A DNA stretch of 8,098 nt from CAZIHO01 sp964538875 (GTDB taxonomy: Bacteria; Pseudomonadota; Gammaproteobacteria; Chromatiales; Chromatiaceae), in contig CAZIHO010000136.1 in assembly GCA_964538875.1 (NCBI GenBank), forward strand, positions 1 through 8,098, given 5' to 3'. The position numbers and the translations under genes were made by a program. A model generated the notes under the pieces. It searched no databases. It had not been told where the DNA came from and saw only the letters and a list, made by a program, of their open reading frames with translations. Positions 1-6,504 of this stretch are shown one piece after another; position 1 is the first letter of the stretch, and each line of letters starts with the position of its first letter.

Positions 1-2
1 TG

Positions 3-2486
3 GGTCTGGTGGAGTTTTCCGTCCATGCCCTGGGCCTGGACGCGGATCATCCCCATGGGTTGCTGGTGGTCGGCAATAGCGGGGCGAACCTGGACTATCA
101 GACGCGCATCGGCGCAGACCCGGAATTGATGGTGGGCCTCGCCAATTTGGCCAGTCAGGTGGCGGGCGCGCTCAATAACAGCTTGAATTACCAAGCCCTG
201 GTGGCCGAACGGCGGCATTTGGAAGCCAAAATCAGCGTCCGCACCAGTGAACTGGCGGCGCGCAACCAGGAGTTGGAACAGACCCTGGTCGCCCTGCGCC
301 AGGCGAAGGACAAGGCTGAGTCGGCGGGCCGGGCCAAAAGCGAATTTCTAGCGAATATGAGCCATGAAATTCGCACACCCCTGAATGCCATCATCGGCAT
401 GACTCTGCTAATCATGCAGACCCCCTTGTCGGATAAACAAGCCAATTATCTGGTCAAGATCGAGCAGGCGGCCCAAACCCTGCTCCTCATCATCAACGAC
501 GTGCTGGATCTGTCCAAGATCGAGTCCGGCAAGTTGGAGCTGGAATCCATTGATTTCAATCTCAGTACCCTGCTGGAGAACTTGATCGGCATCATGTCGG
601 TGCGTGCCGAGGAAAAGGGGCTGCGCCTGTTTCTGTCCTGCGATCCCCGCTTGCCCATGCAGCTAAGGGGCGATCCCCTACGTATCGAGCAAGTGCTCAT
701 TAACTTGACCGGCAACGCGGTGAAATTCACCCGCCAGGGTGAGGTGAGCCTGGAGCTCCATCTGCTGGAATTGCAGAAAGGCACTGTCCGGCTGCAAATT
801 CAGGTGCGGGATACTGGAGTCGGCATCAAGGCCGATCAGGTGGGCCGCCTGTTCCAATCCTTCAACCAGGCCGATGGCTCCACCACCCGGAAATTCGGCG
901 GCACCGGACTGGGATTGGCCATTTCCCGGCGGCTGGTGGAATTGATGGGCGGGCGCATTTGGGCGGAAAGCGAGCTTGGCGTGGGCAGTTCTTTTATCTT
1001 AGAACTGACCCTCGGCGTACAAGCCGGCTTTACCGCCCTGGAGCCAGACCCCCTGTTACAGGGGCGCCGTCTGTTGGTGCTCGAACCGGACCCCCACTGG
1101 CGCCAGATCCTCACCGAGGCCCTGGCCGCCTGCGCCCTGGAAGTCCGGTTTTGCCAGTCCGGCGGCGAGTTGTTGGGGTTGCTGGACGAGGGGGAATGCC
1201 AGGATTTGGTGCTGCTCGACTGGTCCGTGCCGGACCGGGAGGCGGAACGCACCCTGACTGAATTGCGCAACCGGCCTGGACCCCCGGTTCCTTGGGTGGT
1301 GATGACCGGCAATTTCGACCGGGATGATTTCGCCCGCTATTTGGGTGGCGGCGCCGGCGTGCATCTCAGCCGGCCCTTCACCTTGACCGGCCTGCAAAAC
1401 AGTTTGATCGAAGCCTTGCGAGCGCCGTCGGCAGAACAGGATCCCGAAGCATTTAAACCACTCACGGGCCGCTGGTCCCTGAACAAGGCGCTGTTGGCGC
1501 CGCTCCGGGGGGCCAGAATTCTGTTGGTGGAAGACAATCTCATTAACCGCGAGATTGTGTTGGGTCTCCTGGAGAACACCGGGGTGCGGGTGGATACGGC
1601 GGAAAATGGTCAGCAGGCGTTGGACCTGCTGTTTAGGAATCCTACCTACGGCCTGGTGCTGATGGACATCCAGATGCCGGTGTTGGACGGCTATGAAACG
1701 ACCCGCCTGATCCGTGCCCGGGAAGAATTCAGCACCTTACCCATCGTCGCCCTGACCGCTAACGCCTTGACCCAGGACGCAGAGCGCAGCAGCGCGCTGG
1801 GTATGAATGCCCATCTCAACAAGCCCATCGATGTCGGGGAACTGTACCGGACCCTGCTGCGCTTTCTCGGTTCCGAGGCTATTCTGGAAGGGGATATAGG
1901 GCTGACGACAACGCAGGAATCGCGAGTGGAGAATCTCCCTGGGGTGGATTTGGCGGACTTGCTGGAACGGGCCGGCGGCGACCGCGACCTGTGCCAGGAA
2001 TTATTGCGGGAGTTCATCCGCGACTACGGCGATGCGGCGGATCAGATTGAAGGGTTGCTTGGCATTGACGCCGAAACCGCCCGGGAGGAGGCCCACACTC
2101 TAAAGGGACTGGCGGGCAACCTGAGCTTAATCCGGGTACTTCCGGTATGTCTGTCCTTGGAACAGGCGATTCGGGACGGCCACCAGGAGCGTTATTCCAG
2201 CTTGTTGGCGGAGTTGCGCGGGGCCTTGGGCGAAGTCAAGTCCTGGATGGCGGAGCCTCCGGCGCCCCATGGCGAGCAATCAGCCCCTTGGCACAAGTTA
2301 GTCAAAGACCTGCATGAGGCGCTTGGCAACCAGCGGCCCCAGGTGTGTAAACGAATCCTCGACGAATTATCCCAGCGGGATGTACCCGAATTGGACCGCG
2401 CCCTGTTACAGCGTCTGGGTCTGGCGGTGCGCGCCTACCGCTTCCAGGACGCGCGCCGGATGTTGGAGGAACAGGGTCTTGGCTAG
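3..2486 (+). CDS. Hybrid sensor histidine kinase (GAF-HisKA-HATPase-REC-REC-Hpt), 5' end missing
   Basis: The frame is open to the left window edge, so the N-terminus lies outside; the GTG at 9 is probably internal. Residues are counted from that GTG. Residues 1-62 resemble the end of a GAF sensor domain. A coiled coil (about 65-110) leads into HisKA, with the H-box FLANMSHEIRTPLN and phospho-acceptor His119. The HATPase domain has an N-box (Asn232, Asn236), G1 DTGVGI (268-273), an F-box around 281-289 and G2 GGTGLGL (297-303). REC1 (about 352-470) keeps Asp404 and Thr433 but has EPD instead of the acidic pair and Arg455 for the invariant Lys. REC2 (about 502-620) is canonical: Glu508/Asp509, Asp553, Thr583, Lys605. 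The Hpt domain has EEAHTLKG with His696. A helical tail of about 70 residues follows. The layout is that of a BarA/EvgS-like multistep phosphorelay, His119 to Asp553 to His696, then onto a separate receiver. No membrane segment is visible in the part seen. The next gene, a receiver protein, overlaps its stop and is the obvious phosphoryl acceptor (inference). Confidence 0.95.
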   Translation, partial: GLVEFSVHALGLDADHPHGLLVVGNSGANLDYQTRIGADPELMVGLANLASQVAGALNNSLNYQALVAERRHLEAKISVRTSELAARNQELEQTLVALRQAKDKAESAGRAKSEFLANMSHEIRTPLNAIIGMTLLIMQTPLSDKQANYLVKIEQAAQTLLLIINDVLDLSKIESGKLELESIDFNLSTLLENLIGIMSVRAEEKGLRLFLSCDPRLPMQLRGDPLRIEQVLINLTGNAVKFTRQGEVSLELHLLELQKGTVRLQIQVRDTGVGIKADQVGRLFQSFNQADGSTTRKFGGTGLGLAISRRLVELMGGRIWAESELGVGSSFILELTLGVQAGFTALEPDPLLQGRRLLVLEPDPHWRQILTEALAACALEVRFCQSGGELLGLLDEGECQDLVLLDWSVPDREAERTLTELRNRPGPPVPWVVMTGNFDRDDFARYLGGGAGVHLSRPFTLTGLQNSLIEALRAPSAEQDPEAFKPLTGRWSLNKALLAPLRGARILLVEDNLINREIVLGLLENTGVRVDTAENGQQALDLLFRNPTYGLVLMDIQMPVLDGYETTRLIRAREEFSTLPIVALTANALTQDAERSSALGMNAHLNKPIDVGELYRTLLRFLGSEAILEGDIGLTTTQESRVENLPGVDLADLLERAGGDRDLCQELLREFIRDYGDAADQIEGLLGIDAETAREEAHTLKGLAGNLSLIRVLPVCLSLEQAIRDGHQERYSSLLAELRGALGEVKSWMAEPPAPHGEQSAPWHKLVKDLHEALGNQRPQVCKRILDELSQRDVPELDRALLQRLGLAVRAYRFQDARRMLEEQGLG
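2465..2470 (+). promoter_or_regulatory. Shine-Dalgarno GGAGGA deciding the TTG start of the response regulator
   Basis: GGAGGA lies 8 bases before the TTG at 2479, inside the last codons of the kinase gene. It is the strongest ribosome site in this stretch and fixes the start of the receiver-GGDEF gene. No ATG or GTG in that frame lies near the beginning of the receiver domain. Confidence 0.75.
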
Positions 2487-3417
2487 ATCGGGCGCCACCA
2501 TTTTGATCGTCGATGATTCGCCCCTGGACATCGATCTGCTGCTCGGGCTGCTGGACGACTATGAACTGGTGGTGGCCATGGACGGACCCTCCGCCTTGGG
2601 CATTCTGGACCGGGAAAGCCCGGATCTGATCTTGCTGGACATCGCCTTGCCGGGCATCGACGGGTTTGAGGTATGTGCCCGCATCAAGACCAATCGTGCT
2701 TGGGCCGATATTCCGGTGCTATTCATGACTGCCTATAACGAAGAGGGCAACATCGCCCGGGCGTTCGCGGCCGGTGGTAATGACTATGTGGCCAAGCCAT
2801 TTCGTCCCAAGGAGTTGTTCGCCCGCATCGGCGTTCAACTCCAGTACCGCCGGGTGCTCGACTGTGCCCGGCAATGCGCCATGCTGGACGCCCTGACTAA
2901 CGTCTTGAGCCGCCGGGCATTTTTTCTTCGTGGCGGCGCCCTGCTGGAAGAAGCCCGGCGTCAGGACCTAGAGCTTGGCGTGGTGCTGCTCAATCTGGTA
3001 GACCTAAAATCCATCAACGATGGCTTCGGCCATGCAGTGGGTGATTTGGCTCTGCAAGAGCTGGTCCGCCGGGTGGAACGGCAACTCGAACAGCAGGAGC
3101 TGTTTGGCCGCCTCGGCGGCGGGGAATTTGCCATCCTCTTGCCGGGTTGGGGAAGGTCGGAAACCTTGGCCTTGGCGGCGCGACTGCGGCGCGAGGTACG
3201 CCAAGTGCAAATCCCAGCGGGTAGCGGATACCTGGCGTTGGTCGCTAGGGTGGGCGCGGCGGTGTCCTCAGCCGAGTGCGACACCCTGGATAGCCTGTTG
3301 ACGGCGGCGGATGAACAGCGCTGCGACGCCCAAATCGGCCGGAACCCGGTCTGGGACGGCGCCGCGCACCCCCGGACGCCGCACCCCCGGTTAGCGGTAC
3401 GCAGCCGGATACGCTAG
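2479..3417 (+). CDS. Response regulator: receiver domain plus degenerate GGDEF domain
   Basis: A 312-residue protein starting at TTG 2479, which overlaps the kinase stop by 8 bases and implies translational coupling. A longer open frame from 2314 exists, but that extension only reads the kinase gene out of frame. The receiver (about 6-122) is complete: Asp12/Asp13, phospho-acceptor Asp54, Thr84, Lys106. The GGDEF-family domain (about 134-290) keeps the fold signatures DALT (137-140), IND (179-181), GH and GD, but the active site is altered. The metal-binding Asp of the DxD stretch is Asn172, and the signature is GGGEF (213-217) instead of GG[D/E]EF. The inhibitory RxxD site is replaced by EQQE (204-207). 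Architecture matches PleD/WspR-type cyclases, but synthase activity is unlikely. It probably acts as a phosphorylation-controlled partner or scaffold (inference). The Pro/Arg-rich C-terminal tail contains a small tandem repeat. The cognate kinase is most likely the upstream gene. Confidence 0.92.
   Translation: MARSGATILIVDDSPLDIDLLLGLLDDYELVVAMDGPSALGILDRESPDLILLDIALPGIDGFEVCARIKTNRAWADIPVLFMTAYNEEGNIARAFAAGGNDYVAKPFRPKELFARIGVQLQYRRVLDCARQCAMLDALTNVLSRRAFFLRGGALLEEARRQDLELGVVLLNLVDLKSINDGFGHAVGDLALQELVRRVERQLEQQELFGRLGGGEFAILLPGWGRSETLALAARLRREVRQVQIPAGSGYLALVARVGAAVSSAECDTLDSLLTAADEQRCDAQIGRNPVWDGAAHPRTPHPRLAVRSRIR
3366..3390 (+). repeat. Short direct repeat GCACCCCCGG in the C-terminal tail
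   Basis: The 10-mer GCACCCCCGG occurs at 3366-3375 and 3381-3390, 15 bases apart, so the reading frame is kept. It encodes HPR twice in the tail of the receiver-GGDEF protein. It looks like a small slippage duplication in a GC-rich, poorly constrained tail. Confidence 0.5.
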
Positions 3418-3450
3418 GCAGGGGCCATGCCAGAGCGAGGTGCGACCGAC

Positions 3451-3476
3451 GACCTGGGTTCCGGACAACCCGGGTC
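3451..3476 (+). terminator. Hairpin after the response regulator gene, possible weak terminator
   Basis: GACCTGGGTT (3451-3460) pairs with AACCCGGGTC (3467-3476) through ten base pairs, one of them G-U, closing a six-base loop. A run of five T sits at 3491-3495, but 14 bases separate it from the stem, which is too far for a standard intrinsic terminator. The hairpin may instead attenuate transcription or protect the 3' end. It sits between the kinase/regulator pair and the Cache-GGDEF gene. Confidence 0.4.
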
Positions 3477-3498
3477 AATCAGTGCTATTGTTTTTCTG

Positions 3499-3532
3499 GT
3501 GACAGATTGGCGAATTCAGCCCGGAATATAGG
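3499..3532 (+). promoter_or_regulatory. Weak candidate sigma70-type promoter before the diguanylate cyclase gene
   Basis: GTGACA (3499-3504) matches the -35 consensus at five of six positions. A TATA-containing stretch (AATATAGG, about 3525-3532) lies downstream, but the spacing to any good -10 hexamer is longer than the ideal 17. The location, after the hairpin and before the start codon, is sensible. The match is weak and may be chance. Confidence 0.2.
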
Positions 3533-3541
3533 TCGGCTTAT

Positions 3542-3548
3542 GGAAGGA
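3542..3548 (+). promoter_or_regulatory. Ribosome binding site GGAAGGA
   Basis: GGAAGGA ends 5 bases before the ATG at 3554 and supports that start for the Cache-GGDEF protein. Confidence 0.6.
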
Positions 3549-3553
3549 CGGAT

Positions 3554-5194
3554 ATGAAGGTGCGATCGCCAAGCCAGGGGTGGAATTGGCACCACCTAAA
3601 GGCCGTTTATTTTCTGTTTAGCATTATTGTGACGGTTTTGGTCGGTTCCCTGGCGGTGATCGAGTTGGCCGGGGATAAGCATCGTTATCAAGAGCGCGCA
3701 GCCCTTATGGTTCAGAACCTGGCTGGCCTATTGGAACAACAAATCAGCGCTATCTTTGACAAGATCGATGTGGTGCTGCGGGTAACCGTGCTATTCCACG
3801 ACAATCAATTACAGCAGGGCGCTCTCGATCCCATCAGCATCAATAGGCATCTGACCAGTTACGAAGGGCTGTTGCCTGGCATGGATGGCCTGCGGATATT
3901 GGACCAGGCCGGTATTGTCCGTTTTGGCCGAGATGTTCCCACGGACCGCCAAATTGATCTCAGTGACCGGGAGTTCTTCCAAAAAGCTCGGGATAACCCG
4001 GACCCGGGCTTAATCGTTTCCGCGCCAGTGTTTGCCCGTATCGCCCAACAGTGGGTCATCGTCATGGCGCGCCGCTTGAGCGCGCCGGATGGCTCATTTC
4101 TCGGCGTGGTTTACGGCAATTTGCGGACCGATTACTTCGAGCAGTTCCTATCCCTGGCGACCCTGGGACCCAACGGCGCCGCCACCATCAGGACCACGGA
4201 CCTGGCCCTGGTACACCGTTTCCCCGATACCAAGAATGCAGTCGGAAGTACCGAAGTCTCCTCCCAGCTAGGGGACGCGGTGAAATCGTCCCCAGCAGGG
4301 GGGGGATTTGTCGCACGTACCGCCATCGATGGCATCGAACGGGTCAATGCCTATGTCCGGTTGGCGCGCTATCCGTTTTACGTGCTGGTCGGCCGTTCTA
4401 CCAGCGATTATTTGGGTGACTGGAAAAAAAATGTCCAAGTCATCGGTGGTTTGGCTACCCTGGTCATTGTGATTACCTGGCTCGCTGCCCTATTCGCGTA
4501 CCGTACCCACCGCCATTTTCATTTGGACAAGGAAGCGCGTATCCGGATAGCAGAGGAGCGGGAACAGGGAGCCCGGGAACGGGCCCGCCTATACGCCGAG
4601 CTGGAAAATCGTGCCGCCGAATTAGAGCAGGCGAACCTAACCTTGGAAGAAAAAGTCAGGGAGCGCACAGCGGAACTGCGGATAGCCAATAGGGAGTTGG
4701 AAAAGCTGGCCCGGTTCGATGCCCTGACCCATATCGGTAATCGCCTGTATGCCAATGAGCGCCTATTCGAGGAATTTGTGCGGATGAAGCGGACCGGCGT
4801 CCCTTATGCGGTGGTCCTCATGGACGTGGATCATTTCGAGCAAGTCAATGATACCCATGGCCATGAAGTAGGTGACCAGGTTCTACAAGCCATCGGTGGA
4901 ATATTGAATGAATCCTGTCGCATCACCGACTTCGTAGCCCGTTTTGGGGGCGAGGAATTTCTAGTGATTCTTCCAGACACCACCGAGGATCAAGCTTTGC
5001 TGGTCGCCGAGAAAATCCGGGTCGCGGTGGCGGAGTTCTCCATTCCAAATATCAGCCCGATCACCCTGAGCATCGGCGTCGCCATCACCCGCCCCGGTGA
5101 CACCTGCGAGGAAGACGCGGTCAAGCGCGCCGACCAAGGACTGTATCAAGCCAAGCAAACCGGCCGGAACAAAGTTTGCCGAGCCATCGCTTGA
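3554..5194 (+). CDS. Membrane diguanylate cyclase with Cache-type sensor and GGEEF domain
   Basis: A 546-residue inner-membrane protein predicted to make c-di-GMP from two GTP. A short basic N-terminus is followed by a membrane segment (about 17-38), an extracytoplasmic region of about 250 residues (about 40-290), and a second membrane segment (about 296-316). The region between the two, with its long first helix (FDKIDVVLR, 68-76) and the DREFFQKA motif, resembles the dCache/PDC sensors common on GGDEF proteins. A long coiled coil (about 325-386) connects to GGDEF (about 387-546). The active site looks intact: Asp424, DHF, Asn432/Asp433, GH, and GGEEF at 465-469. The allosteric inhibitory site is present as RITD (456-459), with the usual five residues before GGEEF. 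One oddity: the Lys normally found in the DxDxFK stretch is Glu429. The gene lies 136 bases after the receiver-GGDEF gene and may be expressed with it or from its own promoter. The ligand of the sensor cannot be told from the sequence. Confidence 0.95.
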   Translation: MKVRSPSQGWNWHHLKAVYFLFSIIVTVLVGSLAVIELAGDKHRYQERAALMVQNLAGLLEQQISAIFDKIDVVLRVTVLFHDNQLQQGALDPISINRHLTSYEGLLPGMDGLRILDQAGIVRFGRDVPTDRQIDLSDREFFQKARDNPDPGLIVSAPVFARIAQQWVIVMARRLSAPDGSFLGVVYGNLRTDYFEQFLSLATLGPNGAATIRTTDLALVHRFPDTKNAVGSTEVSSQLGDAVKSSPAGGGFVARTAIDGIERVNAYVRLARYPFYVLVGRSTSDYLGDWKKNVQVIGGLATLVIVITWLAALFAYRTHRHFHLDKEARIRIAEEREQGARERARLYAELENRAAELEQANLTLEEKVRERTAELRIANRELEKLARFDALTHIGNRLYANERLFEEFVRMKRTGVPYAVVLMDVDHFEQVNDTHGHEVGDQVLQAIGGILNESCRITDFVARFGGEEFLVILPDTTEDQALLVAEKIRVAVAEFSIPNISPITLSIGVAITRPGDTCEEDAVKRADQGLYQAKQTGRNKVCRAIA

Positions 5195-5424
5195 TTAGGC
5201 AGCGCCGCGTCCCGGCCCAGGCCAATTTGGTGCTATCCATTACCCATGGGTAGTCAAATAGCCGGCCCGGGCAACTGCTAAACCCGCCCGCACCGACCCG
5301 CGTCCCGGCCCTCGACCCCAAGAAAATTTCATGCCTAGGCCCAAGTCGCCCCTCGTTTCGCGGCTGCCGTCACCCTGACGCCGGCCCAAGCAGCGCCTGC
5401 TCAGGCGCCATGGGGTATCCAGGC
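5195..5424. other. Non-coding stretch without recognisable gene
   Basis: About 230 bases between the cyclase stop and the transposase remnant. It holds the two 14-base repeats, a 12-base palindrome and a 15-codon frame at 5331-5378 with no ribosome site. I see no RNA gene and no convincing terminator: GC-rich self-complementary patches such as GCCCGGGC lack a T tract. Confidence 0.5.
5205..5311 (+). repeat. 14-base direct repeat CCGCGTCCCGGCCC, two copies
   Basis: CCGCGTCCCGGCCC is present exactly at 5205-5218 and 5298-5311, just downstream of the diguanylate cyclase gene. Between the copies lies a perfect 12-base palindrome, TACCCATGGGTA, at 5241-5252. The 14-mer is low in complexity and GC-rich. 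The arrangement could be the edge of old insertion debris or chance. Confidence 0.4.
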
Positions 5425-5513
5425 TGCTCCAAGCACTGCCTGACCCAGCAGCGCACAGCGCAAACCAACGGTATGGTGGAGTGCTTGAACGGCCGCATCG
5501 CCGGAGTCCTGGC
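5425..5513 (+). pseudogene. IS481-like transposase remnant (integrase core fragment)
   Basis: The frame starting at 5425 reads CSKHCLTQQRTAQTNGMVEC followed by LNGRIAGVL and then enters the N run. This matches the stretch around the last catalytic Glu of IS481-family DDE transposases, where the usual form is RTPQTNGMVERFNGRI. The Glu is codon 5479-5481. The Arg and Phe after it are replaced by Cys and Leu. The two upstream catalytic Asp residues are absent from the sequence before 5425, so the left side is truncated or diverged. The right side is hidden by the assembly gap. It is a relic of a mobile element, not a working gene, as far as can be seen. Family assignment rests on this short motif. 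Confidence 0.6.
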
Positions 5514-5613
5514 NNNNNNNNNNNNNNNNNNNNNNNNNNNNNNNNNNNNNNNNNNNNNNNNNNNNNNNNNNNNNNNNNNNNNNNNNNNNNNNNNNNNNNN
5601 NNNNNNNNNNNNN
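5514..5613. other. Assembly gap, 100 N
   Basis: Exactly 100 N, the usual placeholder for a gap of unknown length. The true distance between the transposase remnant and the gene at 5620 is therefore unknown. A contig break beside an insertion-sequence fragment suggests a multi-copy element that the assembler could not resolve. Confidence 0.95.
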
Positions 5614-5619
5614 CGGTCC

Positions 5620-6504
5620 CTAATCCGCGCCCACCACCTGTTCACCGCCCCGGCGGCGGGCCCGGTATAGCGCCGTTTCTGCTTGGGTGATGAATTGTTC
5701 CCTGGATGCCACGTCCCGGCCGGGACGGGTGACGAAGCCCACCGAGAGTTTGACGTGCGACTCCCCGCCGTCGTGGGCGAAGGACTGTTGGCCGACCCGG
5801 GATATCAGCCGTTCCAGCCGTTGCTGGGCTTCTGGGGCGCTGATTTCCGGGATCAGCAGCAGAAAGCGATCCGGGCCAAACAGACCCATGGCTTCGTTTT
5901 CCTGGAGATAGCCTTCCACCAGGCGCGCTAGGCGGCGCAGCACCCGGTCGCCGGCCTGATAGCCGTGGGCGGCCTGGATTTCGTCCAGGTTATTCAGGCT
6001 GAGCAGGGCGGTGGTCAGATTCCGGGAACTGTCGGCGTGGGCTTCCAACATGGCCTGGGCGCGGGCCAGGATCCAGGCCCGGTTAGGAACACCGGTTAGG
6101 TCGTCGGTGCCCGGCTGCTGGACTGGGGGCGTTTCCGCTGAGCGGGGCGCCACCGGGCGCTGGCCGGCCACGAACCGGTACAGGCCCACCCGGAGTTGCT
6201 GTCCCGTTTCGAGTACTGCGTGGGAAATTTTTTGATTCTCGACCCAGGTGCCGTCGGGGGAGCCGAGATCATCCACCCGTACCTGGCTCCCCTGGCGGGA
6301 AATCCGGCAGTGGATGGGCGCGATGTGGTCGTCCTTAAAGACGATGTCCGCATTGGGTCCGGAGCCGATGGTGCGTGGCGCGGCTTCGATCTTGATGCAT
6401 ACGGAGCGGTCGCCGGGCCAGATCAGGCGCAGGCAGGGAATGGTCGATTCCGGCGATGGGTCCTGGGCGCCCAGGTGGGCGCCCGCGTCGCTGACGCTAG
6501 GCAT
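5620..6504 (-). CDS. FHA domain protein with degenerate GGDEF domain
   Basis: A 294-residue cytoplasmic protein. The ATG at 6504 (MPSVSDAG) is chosen because AGAGGAG lies 8 bases upstream; the frame is open further, to 6654, but that would run into the transporter gene. The FHA domain (about 25-112) has the fold signatures IGSG, ADIVFKDD, IHCRI and DLGSPDGTWVEN. The phosphothreonine-contacting residues are changed: Ser48 where the GR Arg is expected, Ala62-Pro63 in place of Ser-Arg before His65, and Asp84 for the Asn of NGT. A linker (113-131) leads to a GGDEF-like domain (about 132-290) with DDLTGVPNR (134-142). The signature is GPDRF (210-214), the metal-site Asp is Ser169, ND is QA (177-178), and the RxxD site is absent. 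Neither phosphopeptide binding nor cyclase activity is expected; a structural or regulatory interaction role is inferred. It lies 124 bases after the transporter on the same strand, so an operon is possible. Its stop is 6 bases from the assembly gap. Confidence 0.88.
   Translation of the reverse strand: MPSVSDAGAHLGAQDPSPESTIPCLRLIWPGDRSVCIKIEAAPRTIGSGPNADIVFKDDHIAPIHCRISRQGSQVRVDDLGSPDGTWVENQKISHAVLETGQQLRVGLYRFVAGQRPVAPRSAETPPVQQPGTDDLTGVPNRAWILARAQAMLEAHADSSRNLTTALLSLNNLDEIQAAHGYQAGDRVLRRLARLVEGYLQENEAMGLFGPDRFLLLIPEISAPEAQQRLERLISRVGQQSFAHDGGESHVKLSVGFVTRPGRDVASREQFITQAETALYRARRRGGEQVVGAD

Noticed and set aside
1056..1397. Antisense and alternate-frame open frames inside the kinase gene (e.g. 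446-784, 836-1312, 1056-1397, 1691-2017)
   Set aside because: They are by-products of GC-rich coding sequence. They have no recognisable domains and lie opposite a gene with clear motifs.
2314..2478. N-terminal extension of the receiver-GGDEF frame
   Set aside because: It overlaps the end of the kinase gene out of frame and gives unrelated sequence. The TTG at 2479 with GGAGGA upstream starts right at the receiver domain.
5241..5252. Palindrome TACCCATGGGTA as an operator
   Set aside because: It lies downstream of a + strand gene with no promoter nearby and no known operator match; it is kept only as part of the repeat observation.
5331..5378. 15-codon frame MPRPKSPLVSRLPSP
   Set aside because: It has no Shine-Dalgarno sequence, no similarity I recognise, and is very short.
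5195..5424. Possible RNA gene, riboswitch or CRISPR in the gene-free stretch
   Set aside because: There is no regularly spaced repeat array, no tRNA-like cloverleaf and no riboswitch core that I can recognise; the two 14-mers alone do not make an array.
5410..5670. Open frames running through the N block on both strands
   Set aside because: They are artefacts of undetermined bases; only the 5425-5513 part has recognisable protein similarity.
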